NCBI GenBank assembly: GCA_002632355.1
Contig: NSJJ01000003.1
Location: 62,001 to 126,000 of the forward strand
DNA: 64,000 nucleotides
Reading direction: 5' to 3'
Origin: Sulfuricella denitrificans
GTDB lineage: Bacteria; Pseudomonadota; Gammaproteobacteria; Burkholderiales; Sulfuricellaceae
The stretch's first letter is position 1. Every line of letters starts with the position of its first letter. The notes beneath the pieces are model-generated. The model saw only the letters and a program-made list of their open reading frames with translations, was not told where the DNA came from and did no database searches. Shown here piece after piece: positions 16,820 through 26,486 of this stretch. The translations under genes and the position numbers were made by a program.

Positions 16820-19707
16820 TTCCAGTCTCCTTTTCCGGCAAAGAAGGCAAACCAGTTCGGTCTCTTTTGTGCCATTCCCGGTGCCGGTTTGAGGGGGGCG
16901 AATTGCGGCGAGGTTTGTTGCGGCTCACCCTCTTCGGCGGGGTAGATACGCACCCGCACATCGAACCAGCCGGCCTGCCCGGTGATCGGGTCGGAGTTGG
17001 AAAGATGGTCACCGGCCTCATGAGGCGGCAATTCTTCGCCGATCAGGTGATTGAGAAGGAAGCCCTTTTGCGACTCGTTGGCATCGGCATCCAGACCCCA
17101 TGCGCCGGCAGCCTTGCCGATGGCGTTCCAGGTCCATACCGTGCCCGGCTCTACCGCCTCGGAGTAGCGGCACATGCAGCGTACCTTGCCATGCATGGAC
17201 TCGGTCCACATCCAGCCGCCGTCGGCAATACCCTGCGCGGCAGCGGTTTTTGGATTGACGAAGAGGAAATTATGGGCGTGGATCTGACGTAGCCAGGCGT
17301 TCTGCGAATCCCACGAGTGATACATCGCCATGGGCCGTTGCGTAATGGCATTAAGCGGATACTTCTGGGTATCGGAGAGCTGGGACTCGAGCGTCTCGTA
17401 ATAAAACGGTAGCGGATCAAAATAGGTCTCGATGCGTTTTTTCAGATGCGGCGGCGGCTGGCGGCCATCCGTCCTGCCTTGCGCGGCCATGCGGAATTTC
17501 TGCAGCACTTCCGAATAGATATGGATCGAGATCGGCTCGGCGTAGCGCGTGATACGGTTGCGTTGCGCCCATTCCAGATAACCCTGGTTCCAGTTGCGCA
17601 TGTATTGGTAGGAGCGCGGCAGTTCGTAATGGAAAAAGCCGCCATTCTGGGCGTACATTTCCCACTGGCGCGGGTTGGGCTCGCCGCGCATGGTTTTCTC
17701 GCCGCCCTTGCCGCGCCAGCCGGAGAGGAAGCCGATGCCGGAACCGGGTTCCGTCTCATAGTTGACGATGAAGTCAGGATAGTCGCGATATTTGCGTGCG
17801 CCATCCGGCTGTGTGAAAGCGGGCAGTTTCAGGCGCGTCCCCAGCTCGATCAGCACTTCCTGGAAGGGCTTGCAGTCACCCTTGGGCGGCACGATCGGGA
17901 TGCGCACCGCATCCACCGGGCCGTCGAATTCGGAAATCGGCCGGTCGAGGATGGACATCACATCATGGCGTTCCAGATAGGAAGTGTCCGGCAGCACCAG
18001 ATCTGCGAAGGCGGTCATTTCGGAGTGGAACGCGTCGCACACGATCAGGAACGGGATTTTGTATTCGCCGTCCTCACGCTTGTCGTTGAGCATGTCGCGT
18101 ACCGAAACAGTATTCATGGTGGAATTCCATGCCATGTTCGACATGAAAATCAGCAAAGTGTCGATGGTGTAGGGGTCGCCACGCCATGCGTTGGTGATGA
18201 CGTTATGCATCAGGCCGTGTACCGCCAGCGGGTGCTCCCAGGAAAATGCCTTGTCGATGCGTACCGGTTGGCCATTTTCGTCCACGAACAGATCGTCCGG
18301 TTCTGCCGGCCAGCCCAGCGCCATGCCGTCGAGCGGCATATTCGGGCGCACGCCTTCCGGCCCCTTGGGCGTTTTGGCGCAGGGTGGAATGGGGCGCGGG
18401 AAAGGCACCTTGTGGCGGAAGCCGCCGGGGCGGTCGATGGTACCGAGCAGCGACATCAGAATAGCCAGCGAGCGTATGGTCTGAAAGCCGTTGGAGTGTG
18501 CTGCCAGGCCGCGCATGGCATGAAAGGCAACCGGGTTGCCGGTAATGGTTTCGTGTTCCTTGCCCCAGGTGTCGGTCCAGGCAATGGGCAGCTCGATGCG
18601 CTGGTCGCGCGCGGTGACGCCCATCTCATGCGCCAGACGGCGGATGGTGTCGGCGGGAACGCCGGTAATGCTTTCTGCCCATTCCGGGCTGTAGTCCTTG
18701 ACCCGCTCCTTCAGCAACTGAAATGCGGGCTTGAGCGGTGTGCCGTCCTTGAGCTGGAATTCGCCCAGCAGAAAGGGGTCTGCGTCCGGGGTATGGGTCA
18801 CCACCGGCTTGTTGCTGTTTCGGTCCCACCACAGTTTGTTCTGGGGGTCGAAGCAACCTTCTTCCTCTGGCACTTCGGTGCGCACGAACATGCCATATTC
18901 GCTGCTGGATTCATCCAGGTTCACCAGTTCTGCCGCATTCGAGTACTGCACCAGAAAGTCGCGGTCGTACAGGCCCTGGCGAATGATCTCGTGAGTCAGT
19001 GCCTGCAGCAGCGCGCCATCCGTGCCGGGGCGGATCGGTATCCACTCGTCGGCGATGGCGGAATAGCCGGTACGAACCGGGTTGATCGAGATGAAGCGGC
19101 CGCCGTTGCGCTTGAACTTGGACAGGGCGATTTTCATCGGGTTGGAATGGTGATCCTCGGCAGTGCCGATCATCACGAAAAGCTTGGCGCGGTCGAGATC
19201 AGGACCGCCGAATTCCCAGAACGAGCCGCCAATGGTGTAGATCATGCCCGCCGCCATATTGACTGAGCAGAAACCGCCGTGAGCGGCATAGTTGGGCGTG
19301 CCAAACTGCTTGGCGAACAGACCGGTCAGCGCCTGCATCTGGTCGCGCCCGGTGAAAAGGGCGAATTTCTTCGGGTCAGTGGAACGGATCTGGGCCAGTC
19401 GCTGCTCCATCATGTCGAACGCTTCATCCCAGGAAATCGCTTCAAACTCGCCTGCACCGCGCTCGCTACCTGGTTTGCGGCGCAGCGGTTTGGTGAGGCG
19501 TGCCGGGGAATACTGCTTCATGATGCCGGATGAACCCTTGGCGCAAATGACGCCCTGGTTGAGTGGGTGGTCCGGATTGCCCTGGATGTAGCGCACTTCG
19601 CCATTTTTCAGCGTGACGCGAATGCCACAGCGGCAGGCGCACATGTAACAGGTCGTGTTTTTGACTTCCTGCTTGTCGTGGTTTTCGAACTGTACCTGAG
19701 CGTTCAT
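16816..19707 (-). CDS. soeA: SoeA, molybdopterin catalytic subunit of cytoplasmic sulfite dehydrogenase
   Basis: A 963-residue DMSO-reductase-family (CISM) molybdoenzyme. The N-terminal [4Fe-4S] site is CYMCACRCG with a later CAKG (Cys20, 23, 27, 55). Cys147 in HGGFCSVNMAAG sits where the molybdenum ligand is expected. A molybdopterin dinucleotide-binding domain fills the C-terminal part (LNAITQRPMAMYHSWDSQN onward). No twin-arginine signal is present, so it should stay in the cytoplasm, as in SoeABC. With SoeB and SoeC it would oxidise sulfite to sulfate and reduce quinone. Thiosulfate or polysulfide reductase is the main alternative within the family. AAAAGG lies seven bases before the ATG. 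Confidence 0.9.
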   Translation of the reverse strand: MNAQVQFENHDKQEVKNTTCYMCACRCGIRVTLKNGEVRYIQGNPDHPLNQGVICAKGSSGIMKQYSPARLTKPLRRKPGSERGAGEFEAISWDEAFDMMEQRLAQIRSTDPKKFALFTGRDQMQALTGLFAKQFGTPNYAAHGGFCSVNMAAGMIYTIGGSFWEFGGPDLDRAKLFVMIGTAEDHHSNPMKIALSKFKRNGGRFISINPVRTGYSAIADEWIPIRPGTDGALLQALTHEIIRQGLYDRDFLVQYSNAAELVNLDESSSEYGMFVRTEVPEEEGCFDPQNKLWWDRNSNKPVVTHTPDADPFLLGEFQLKDGTPLKPAFQLLKERVKDYSPEWAESITGVPADTIRRLAHEMGVTARDQRIELPIAWTDTWGKEHETITGNPVAFHAMRGLAAHSNGFQTIRSLAILMSLLGTIDRPGGFRHKVPFPRPIPPCAKTPKGPEGVRPNMPLDGMALGWPAEPDDLFVDENGQPVRIDKAFSWEHPLAVHGLMHNVITNAWRGDPYTIDTLLIFMSNMAWNSTMNTVSVRDMLNDKREDGEYKIPFLIVCDAFHSEMTAFADLVLPDTSYLERHDVMSILDRPISEFDGPVDAVRIPIVPPKGDCKPFQEVLIELGTRLKLPAFTQPDGARKYRDYPDFIVNYETEPGSGIGFLSGWRGKGGEKTMRGEPNPRQWEMYAQNGGFFHYELPRSYQYMRNWNQGYLEWAQRNRITRYAEPISIHIYSEVLQKFRMAAQGRTDGRQPPPHLKKRIETYFDPLPFYYETLESQLSDTQKYPLNAITQRPMAMYHSWDSQNAWLRQIHAHNFLFVNPKTAAAQGIADGGWMWTESMHGKVRCMCRYSEAVEPGTVWTWNAIGKAAGAWGLDADANESQKGFLLNHLIGEELPPHEAGDHLSNSDPITGQAGWFDVRVRIYPAEEGEPQQTSPQFAPLKPAPGMAQKRPNWFAFFAGKGDWK

Positions 19708-20052
19708 CTAAGAGCCTTTTTGTCGTTGGCGAGCCCGGAATGCACAAGGCTCTTTGCGTCCACAAGTATCAGACGGCTTCCCGTTTATTAATAAAACAGG
19801 GTTTTCTAATTTAGTGGATCAAACTCTTCCCCTCGCCGGTCTGGGTTCCGGGCGCAGATTTTTCCATTATTTCGGGGGAAATCAGGCGGCTTGAGTTTGA
19901 TCGTACTCCCATGGCTGAACCACGGGGTGGGCAGAAAGGGCATGGCACATTCCCGCTACATCGTTTGAATTTATCAAGAAAAGCTGCATATACTCAACCG
20001 AAATTTTTTAATCAGTCAATAAGTAGACCTGATCTAAATTTTCGGGCGCTCG
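19708..20052. other. 345-base intergenic region upstream of soeA
   Basis: No gene is seen here. The stretch is A/T-rich near 19780-19815 and 19970-20040 and must hold the leftward soeA promoter, but I find no clear -10/-35 pair. The decamer GATCAAACTC at 19817-19826 recurs inverted (GAGTTTGATC) at 19893-19902, which might be an operator; its significance is uncertain. Confidence 0.5.
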
Positions 20053-20454
20053 CTAGCGTTTGCACACTGGGCCATCTTCGGGGTTTTCCACGCTGAGGGC
20101 AATAGCGTTGACCAGTTCCTGCATTTCCTCCAGCGTAAATGCAGCAAGCAGGCGATTGGCAAGAGCGGGTTCGAGTTTGATCATGCAGGGACGCCCGTCG
20201 GAGAGGGTGACGCGAACTCCTGCCGCCTGATGGGTTGCTTCTCCATCGAGCATATCCACCCGCTCGGCCTGTTCTTCCATCAGTTCGTCGTAATAAGCAT
20301 CAAGTTCGTCATAAACAGCTTCTTCCATATCTTCTGGCGCGGCGGCCAGTAGTCCCATCCCGTCTGAGGGAAGGGTGCATTCAACACCCCGGGAGCGGGC
20401 ATGAGTGACAAAACGCTGACGCAGCTCCTCATCAAAAAACATATACTCGAACAT
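20053..20454 (-). CDS. Small acidic conserved-looking protein of unknown function
   Basis: A 133-residue protein beginning MFEYMFFDEELRQRFVTHAR, with a strongly acidic middle (EDMEEAVYDELDAYYDELME) and a C-terminal helix LLAAFTLEEMQELVNAIALS. I recognise no named family. It starts 26 bases after the stop of the Hpt-REC-REC-GGDEF gene and probably belongs to that signalling operon. Codon use is like that of its neighbours and the length is compact, so it looks genuine. It could be an adaptor or an unrelated passenger; nothing in the sequence decides. Confidence 0.72.
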   Translation of the reverse strand: MFEYMFFDEELRQRFVTHARSRGVECTLPSDGMGLLAAAPEDMEEAVYDELDAYYDELMEEQAERVDMLDGEATHQAAGVRVTLSDGRPCMIKLEPALANRLLAAFTLEEMQELVNAIALSVENPEDGPVCKR

Positions 20455-20480
20455 GGGGAAGACCTTTTGCTGGTGTGGTG

Positions 20481-22136
20481 TTATGGGGTTGCCATGGCCA
20501 CGCGGTTGCGGCCATCCTGTTTGGCGCGATAAAGCGCTTTGTCGGCGGCGTTGTTGATGGCTTCCGGCGTATCGAACCCAGGATAAGAAGCAACGCCGCA
20601 GCTGAATGTGACGCTAAATTCCGTTTTCTCTCCATGCTGGCGGATCTGTTCAAGATCCTTGCGGATGTTATCCAGAATGCGGACTGCGTCAGGGCCGCTG
20701 GTGTCGGTTAGAATAACCGCGAATTCCTCGCCCCCGTAACGCCCGATGACATCCACTTTGCGCAGGCGTTGCTGTAACAGGCGCGCCAGGCTTTTGAGCA
20801 CCTTGTCGCCGGTAGGGTGGCCATAAGTGTCGTTGACGTGCTTGAAATGGTCGAGGTCGATCATGGCAAATGAAAGCGGGCGTTTCTGACGCCTTGCCCG
20901 CTCGAATTCGACATCCAGTTGTTCCTTGATTTTGGTGTGGTTGAGCAGGCCTGTCAGGCTATCCCGCACCATGAAATTGCGCAGCACCCGGTAACGCTCG
21001 ATACGGCTCCTGACAGCCGAGATAAGATGTGCAGGCTGTATCGGTTTGACGAGAAAATCGTCCCCGCCAAGGCTCATGGCGGCAAGCTGTTTGTCCATGT
21101 CTTTTTCGCCCGAGAGAAAAACGATGGGCACGCTGGCATGAATATCCTGCTGTCGCAACACCTGCGCGACTTCCTCGCCGCTGGCGCCCTGCATGTTGAT
21201 ATCCATCAGGATCAGTTCGGGGTTGAAGTCGTCGAGTGCTTTCATGATCTGCATCGGGTCGGTCACCTGGCGCGTCACCATGCCTGCCTGTTCCAGTGTT
21301 TCGGCATAGAATGCGGCCAGAATGGCGGCGTCATCCACGATAAGCACCCTGAAGGGCTCCGCTTGTGCCGTCGATGTCAACTGGTCGAGCTTGTCGATCA
21401 GTCCGCTGATATCCACGGGCTTCCCGAAATAAGCCAGGCCTCCGGCCCTTATGGCTTCCAGTCGTGTCAGGAAGTCTGTGCGCGAAGAGATGAATATCAG
21501 CGGCGGCAAGGCTAACCCCTCGCGGCGCAGGGCTAGCATGGACTCGATACCGGCTTTTTCCCCCTCGACAAAGGTGATGTCCGCAATGATGGCGGCAGGG
21601 ATTTTCTGACGGATATGTTTCAGCGCCGTTTCAGTTTGGGAGCAGGTGCGCACGGTATAACCAAAGTGGCCGATCTGGGTGGTCAGATGTTCGGCAAGAA
21701 GCGCATCGTCTTCAATCAGGTAGATCAGGCGTTCATCGTCCGCCTGAAAGGTTTGCCGGGTCGGTGCGTCCTCTGTGCCGAGCATGTCGATCAGGCAAAC
21801 CTCTGGATTCGATTGGGTACTATTGCGTACATGCTGCAACAGTGTGCTGATCTGTGCGCGTTGTTCTTCCCCGCAGGCGGAGCCGGAATCCAGCAGTTTT
21901 TGCAACACCAGTTCAAGGGTGCGTGAAACTCGGCTCAATTCGGTAAAGCCAAAAGTCGCTCCCGAGCCTGCCAGACTGTGCACGCACTGGTGCAGTCTGG
22001 GTAACAGGCTCAAGTCTCCAGCCTCGATCATTTTCCAGGTGGTATCGAGTTGCTGGACTTTTTCCGGTAACTGACGTGCGAACTTATCCTGCAACAACTG
22101 CAACCGCTGAGCGAGATCGGTTTTGATTAAAGTCAT
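20481..22136 (-). CDS. Hpt - receiver - receiver - GGDEF diguanylate cyclase
   Basis: A 551-residue multi-domain signalling protein. The N-terminal Hpt domain carries CVHSLAGSG (phosphoacceptor His53). Two receiver domains follow (about 135-250 and 265-385; Asp in AAIIADITF and in LILMDINMQG). The C-terminal GGDEF domain (about 395-550) has an intact GRYGGEEFAVIL active site and should make c-di-GMP. ATG at 22136 has GAGGAGG upstream; the frame is open to 22226 but overlaps the preceding gene. A phosphotransfer domain fused to a cyclase suits a relay fed by the hybrid kinase upstream. Confidence 0.9.
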   Translation of the reverse strand: MTLIKTDLAQRLQLLQDKFARQLPEKVQQLDTTWKMIEAGDLSLLPRLHQCVHSLAGSGATFGFTELSRVSRTLELVLQKLLDSGSACGEEQRAQISTLLQHVRNSTQSNPEVCLIDMLGTEDAPTRQTFQADDERLIYLIEDDALLAEHLTTQIGHFGYTVRTCSQTETALKHIRQKIPAAIIADITFVEGEKAGIESMLALRREGLALPPLIFISSRTDFLTRLEAIRAGGLAYFGKPVDISGLIDKLDQLTSTAQAEPFRVLIVDDAAILAAFYAETLEQAGMVTRQVTDPMQIMKALDDFNPELILMDINMQGASGEEVAQVLRQQDIHASVPIVFLSGEKDMDKQLAAMSLGGDDFLVKPIQPAHLISAVRSRIERYRVLRNFMVRDSLTGLLNHTKIKEQLDVEFERARRQKRPLSFAMIDLDHFKHVNDTYGHPTGDKVLKSLARLLQQRLRKVDVIGRYGGEEFAVILTDTSGPDAVRILDNIRKDLEQIRQHGEKTEFSVTFSCGVASYPGFDTPEAINNAADKALYRAKQDGRNRVAMATP

Positions 22137-22197
22137 GACCCGGCCTCCTCGGCCGATGTCAGGTTCAGCCAGAAATTTCCGGATGTCTGGTAAATCT

Positions 22198-22587
22198 TCA
22201 TTTTTGTGCTTGCGCCCATGTAGCACTGACTGTCGCAGCCAGCGTCATCGGGTCGAAAGGTTTCGGGATCACACCCAGTGCACCCATGGATTTGTAGTCC
22301 TGTATCTCGGAAGGCTGTACCTTGGCCGTCATGAAAATGACCGGCGTTGCTTCCAGGCTGGGAATTTCACGCATTTTTCTGAGCGTGTCCGGGCCATTCA
22401 TGCCGGGCATCATGACGTCCATCAGGATCAGTTGTGGCGCGCAGGATGGGGCTTTTTCCAGCGCTTCCTGCCCGCTGTTGCAGACCTCCACCGTGAAGCC
22501 GCCAATGGCTTCCAGTGCCAGACGGGCGACTGCCTGGATATCGGGCTCATCTTCCACGTAGAGGATGCGCTTAAGATCAGTGCTCAT
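22198..22587 (-). CDS. Single-domain response regulator (CheY-like receiver)
   Basis: A 129-residue stand-alone receiver: acidic pocket in LYVEDEPDIQ, phosphoacceptor Asp in QLILMDVMMPGMNG, Thr/Lys switch residues in PVIFMTAKVQ and GVIPKPFDP. There is no output domain. It lies between the CHASE hybrid kinase and the Hpt-REC-REC-GGDEF protein, with gaps of 50 and 61 bases, so it is probably a shuttle or sink in the same phosphorelay. The end of the longer open frame for the next gene overlaps it, but that gene's true start is downstream. Confidence 0.9.
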   Translation of the reverse strand: MSTDLKRILYVEDEPDIQAVARLALEAIGGFTVEVCNSGQEALEKAPSCAPQLILMDVMMPGMNGPDTLRKMREIPSLEATPVIFMTAKVQPSEIQDYKSMGALGVIPKPFDPMTLAATVSATWAQAQK

Positions 22588-22637
22588 TATCGGGCTTCCT
22601 TGCGAAGGTAACTGTTATCTTAACTTCGTCTGGATCG

Positions 22638-25600
22638 CTAGGGTTGTTTTTTCGAATACACCAGGCTGCGAATGGTTTCCAGCAGTTTCTCATTGCTGGT
22701 ACGTGATTTTACCAGTGCCGCACTGATTCTGCTGGCCATATCCTTGCTCATTTCCTGTGCCGAAAAGATCAGCGCGGGTACGGCCGGGCTGCAAGCGGAC
22801 AAGAGTGGCAGCAACTCCAGTCCCGAGCCGTCCGGCAGGCCGACATCCAGAATCACCAGGTCAAAGCGCTGACCGGCAAGCTGTTCTTTTGCCTGAGCCA
22901 GATTTTCTGCCGCGAAGATGTGCGCCTGCCCGTTCAGCAGGGTGGCTGTGACCTGACGGATATCTGCATCGTCCTCGACATGCAGGATGCTCGGCAGTTC
23001 GTTTTGGGCGCGCGTTGCCCTTTGCAGTGCTGCCAGGAGGCGCTGCGGCTCGATGGGTTTGCTGATCCAGTCGCTTACAGCGAAACTGGCGCTGTCGAGC
23101 TGGTGCTTGCCCTCGCTGGCGCCGGCGGAAACCACTACGATAGGCAAGGTTCGCGTGCCTTCCTGCGTGCGCAGTTCGTGAATAAGCGCGAGGCCGTCCT
23201 GTCCCGGCATGGATAAATCCAGGGTCATGGCGTCGAACCGGATCTGGCCGAGCAGTTTCTTTGCCTCTGCTGCGCTATATGCCAGTTCGCAGTCAAAGCC
23301 ATCACCTTCCAGCATGATGCGCAACAGGGCGGCAATATCCCGGTCATCTTCGCAAATTAAAATGTGCGCTTTGTTGCTGCCCGCGTCAGCGCTGGGCTGT
23401 GATGTAAGGGGGGTTTGCAGGGGAAGATCGAAAAAGAAAGTCGTGCCGCTGCCGGGTTCGCTTTCAAAGTCGATGAAGCCATGCATTTTTTCCACCAGTG
23501 TCTTGCTGATGCTGAGCCCCAGTCCGGTTCCCCCTTTCTGGCGCGTATCCGAGGAATCCGCCTGGGCAAATTTCTGGAAAATGCGTTCATGGAATTCAGG
23601 CGGGATGCCGGGGCCATGATCTTTTACCGCCACTCTGATCCATTCCGGCCGGGGCTGGCTGACAACCACGCTGACCGTTTCGCCGTGTGGAGAAAATTTT
23701 GCGGCATTGGAAAGCAGGTTGGCCATGACCTGCAGCAGGCGGTCGCTATCAACGTCGACCACTGCGTCAGGAATTTCCTGCGTCAAGGTGAAGCACACGC
23801 CCAGTTGGGCCCCATAAGCGTGGTTGGCAGCCAGGGACTGTTCCAGCAGCGGAATCAATTCATGATTCTGGTTGCGAAACTCGAGTTTTCCGGATTCGAT
23901 CTTATCTACATCAAGAATGTCATTGATCAGGCGCACCAGACGCTCAGCGTTGTTATGGGCGATGTCCAGCAGTGTTTTTGCCTGGGGTGGAATTTCCCCT
24001 GCCACTCCGCCCGCAATCAGGCCCAGCGAGCCGCGAATGGAGGTCAGCGGTGTGCGCAGTTCGTGACTGACAGTGGAGACGAATTCATTTTTCATGCGCT
24101 CGATCTGCTTGCGTTCGGTGATGTCCTGGCCGATACCGAGAAATCCGCTGATATTTCCTTCCGGGTCGCGCAGCGCGGTTACCGATAGCTGAACCGGAAT
24201 GCGGCCCCCATCCTTGCGGATATAGGACCATTCGTTTTCGTCCGTGCTGCCATGTTGCGCCTTGGCAACGAACACCTCGAAACCGGGCTCGATTTTCTTG
24301 CCAAGCTCGCGCGTCAGTTCGTGAGCCCGCCTGATCACTTCCTGAGGATCGTGGAGGATGGCCGGGGTCATTCTGCCGATCATTTCCCCCGCGGCATAAC
24401 CCAGCATGCGCTCCGCAGCGGCGTTGAATGTCAGGATCAATCCTTCGGGATCGGTGGCGATAATGGTGTAATTGGCACTATTGAGGATTGCATGCTGCAG
24501 GGTTGTGGTTTCCCGCAATATCGCGGCATCGCGTTTACGTTCGGTGATGTCGCGCACGATGCCGGTAAACATGGGTTGGCCGTTCAGTACCACTTCATTG
24601 ACCGCCAGATCCATCGGGAAGGTACTGCCATCCTTGTGGCGTCCGGTGACCTCACGACCGATACCGATGATCTTGCGCTGCCCGGTGGAGACGTAGTTGC
24701 GCAGATAACCGTCATGAGCGCTGTGATAGGGCTCGGGCATCAGCATTTTGATGTTTTGCCCGATGACTTCCTGTGCCATATAGCCGAAGATTTTTTCAGC
24801 TGAAGGGCTGAAGCTTGCGACGATCCCATGCGTGTTGATCGTGATAATGCCATCCAGCACGCTGTCCAGAATGGCCCGGGTGCGGGTTTCGCTGCTATGG
24901 AGTTCTCCTGTGATGTCTTCAGCTATTTTTTGCGCGCGGATCTTGGCATTAGCCAGCGAGCGGATGATGCCAAAGGTCAGCAGCGTGATGCTCAGGCCTG
25001 CCAGCAGGACGAACAGGGGAAGGGATTCGCGGGTATTCAGGTCGCGCCTGCCACCGCGATATTCCAGCATCCATTGGCGACCGCCGACAAGAATTGTGGT
25101 GAGGTATTTCAGTTGCGGATCGAGAGAAAGATCTTTGGTTTTTACCATATTGTCAAAAATAGTTACGCCACCTGTACCGGGGTTTGCGCTAGCCATGCCG
25201 CTATCGGTGATCTGCAATTGATTCCGGGTCAGCAAGTCTGAGGTAAAGACGCCGTTCATCAGATCGCTCATGACAAAGGCGGCATAGAGCACGCCCATGA
25301 ATGCAGAACGACGCTGTTCTTCGGTCTGTACCGGCTGTCCGCGCTGGTATAAGGGCAGCATGAGGATAAAACCGGATTTACGGGTTTCGTCCTGCACCAG
25401 AATGATCCTCCCTGTGGCTGCTGCTTCACCAGTATCACGCGCCCGTTTCAGGGTGGAAAAACGTTCTGTTTCACTGCCAAAATCGAGGCCGAAGGCTTTT
25501 TCATTTCCAGCCATGGGCTGAAGGAAGGTGATCGGAAAATATTCAGGGTGTTCTGCTGCCGGGCGGATAGCAAAGTGTGGATAACCGCCCGGGTCGATCG

Positions 25601-25961
25601 AGGTGTCTTTCCTGACGTTTTCTTCGTACAGACTTTTCTTTTCTGGTGCCACACGTGGGGCAAAGCCGATGACACGGAATCCGGGATAGCGCTTTTGCAG
25701 GTTGAGTTGCATCAAATAACGACGGAACTCTTCACGACCGATTTCGTTTGCTCCATTGAGGTGACCCTGCAGGCCACGCAGCACCTCGGCGTAAGAATCC
25801 ATGCGATGGCGCAGGTTCTGTGTGGCGGACTTCATGTGGTATTCGAAAGTGCTCCTGGCTTCCTGCTCCACGTTTACGCTGGTGTAGCGCCAGCCCAGGA
25901 ATGTGGCAATCAAACCCAGCAGCAGGATTCCGGTCGCCAGCAGGTGGGTCGAACGCGTCAT
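22638..25961 (-). CDS. CHASE-domain hybrid sensor histidine kinase with two PAS and two receiver domains
   Basis: A 1107-residue membrane sensor. A membrane helix (about 8-25) precedes a periplasmic CHASE domain (about 35-300, with [12 protein letters not shown] and [10 protein letters not shown]), then a second helix (about 315-335). PAS domains lie at about 355-475 and 485-615. The kinase core follows (His633 in [13 protein letters not shown]; HATPase box with [13 protein letters not shown]), then two receivers (about 865-980 and 990-1100, Asp in MTLDLSMPG and VILDVGLPD). It lacks an Hpt domain, which the downstream cyclase supplies. CHASE ligands are usually small extracellular molecules; this one is unknown. 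Its ATG overlaps the moaC stop. Confidence 0.93.
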   Translation of the reverse strand: MTRSTHLLATGILLLGLIATFLGWRYTSVNVEQEARSTFEYHMKSATQNLRHRMDSYAEVLRGLQGHLNGANEIGREEFRRYLMQLNLQKRYPGFRVIGFAPRVAPEKKSLYEENVRKDTSIDPGGYPHFAIRPAAEHPEYFPITFLQPMAGNEKAFGLDFGSETERFSTLKRARDTGEAAATGRIILVQDETRKSGFILMLPLYQRGQPVQTEEQRRSAFMGVLYAAFVMSDLMNGVFTSDLLTRNQLQITDSGMASANPGTGGVTIFDNMVKTKDLSLDPQLKYLTTILVGGRQWMLEYRGGRRDLNTRESLPLFVLLAGLSITLLTFGIIRSLANAKIRAQKIAEDITGELHSSETRTRAILDSVLDGIITINTHGIVASFSPSAEKIFGYMAQEVIGQNIKMLMPEPYHSAHDGYLRNYVSTGQRKIIGIGREVTGRHKDGSTFPMDLAVNEVVLNGQPMFTGIVRDITERKRDAAILRETTTLQHAILNSANYTIIATDPEGLILTFNAAAERMLGYAAGEMIGRMTPAILHDPQEVIRRAHELTRELGKKIEPGFEVFVAKAQHGSTDENEWSYIRKDGGRIPVQLSVTALRDPEGNISGFLGIGQDITERKQIERMKNEFVSTVSHELRTPLTSIRGSLGLIAGGVAGEIPPQAKTLLDIAHNNAERLVRLINDILDVDKIESGKLEFRNQNHELIPLLEQSLAANHAYGAQLGVCFTLTQEIPDAVVDVDSDRLLQVMANLLSNAAKFSPHGETVSVVVSQPRPEWIRVAVKDHGPGIPPEFHERIFQKFAQADSSDTRQKGGTGLGLSISKTLVEKMHGFIDFESEPGSGTTFFFDLPLQTPLTSQPSADAGSNKAHILICEDDRDIAALLRIMLEGDGFDCELAYSAAEAKKLLGQIRFDAMTLDLSMPGQDGLALIHELRTQEGTRTLPIVVVSAGASEGKHQLDSASFAVSDWISKPIEPQRLLAALQRATRAQNELPSILHVEDDADIRQVTATLLNGQAHIFAAENLAQAKEQLAGQRFDLVILDVGLPDGSGLELLPLLSACSPAVPALIFSAQEMSKDMASRISAALVKSRTSNEKLLETIRSLVYSKKQP

Positions 25962-26443
25962 CCGGTTTGCCTGAGCCAGTGTCCGGATTTTCCACCCTGT
26001 TTCTCCAGCAGGCGAATGGCGTCGATCTGCATGCCGCGGTCAACGGCCTTGCACATGTCGTAAATGGTCAGCAGTCCGACACTGACAGCAGTGAGCGCTT
26101 CCATTTCCACGCCGGTACGGCCCAGCGTTTCGGCTGTTACCACGCATTCGATGGACGAGTTGCTCTGGTCGATGCTGAATTCGGCGGCCACGCGGGTAAG
26201 GGCCAGCGGATGGCACAGGGGAATCAGGTCGGCGGTGCGTTTCGAGCCCTGGATGGCAGCGATGCGTGCGATGCCGAGCACATCCCCTTTCTTTGTGCTT
26301 CCGGAAAGGATGAGCTGCAGGGTTTCCGGCAGCATGCGGATCTGGCCGGCGGCGCGGGCAATGCGCCGGGTTTCTGTTTTTGTTCCCACATCCACCATGT
26401 GAGCCTGCCCTTGCGCATCGAAATGAGTCAGTTGATTCACCAC
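25958..26443 (-). CDS. moaC: MoaC, cyclic pyranopterin monophosphate synthase
   Basis: A 161-residue protein of normal MoaC length with the signature segments [49 protein letters not shown] and [20 protein letters not shown]. It converts the MoaA product to cyclic pyranopterin monophosphate in molybdenum cofactor synthesis, which SoeA needs. Its TGA overlaps the ATG of the hybrid kinase (ATGA), an unexpected pairing of cofactor synthesis with signalling. The start ATG lies 43 bases from the divergent protease gene. Confidence 0.95.
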   Translation of the reverse strand: MVNQLTHFDAQGQAHMVDVGTKTETRRIARAAGQIRMLPETLQLILSGSTKKGDVLGIARIAAIQGSKRTADLIPLCHPLALTRVAAEFSIDQSNSSIECVVTAETLGRTGVEMEALTAVSVGLLTIYDMCKAVDRGMQIDAIRLLEKQGGKSGHWLRQTG

Positions 26444-26486
26444 GTTTCCTCATGAACTTATCTAGGTAAGCGGCTATCATAGCACC

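Noticed and set aside
17446-19266. A 606-codon open frame opposite soeA
   Set aside because: Antisense to the conserved molybdopterin subunit, with no ribosome site or recognisable domain; a product of high G+C third positions.
19893-19911. GAGTTTGATC followed by CCATGGCTGA, resembling the start of 16S rRNA
   Set aside because: The match ends after about ten bases and no rRNA follows; a further copy at 20173 is within a coding frame, so the similarity is chance.
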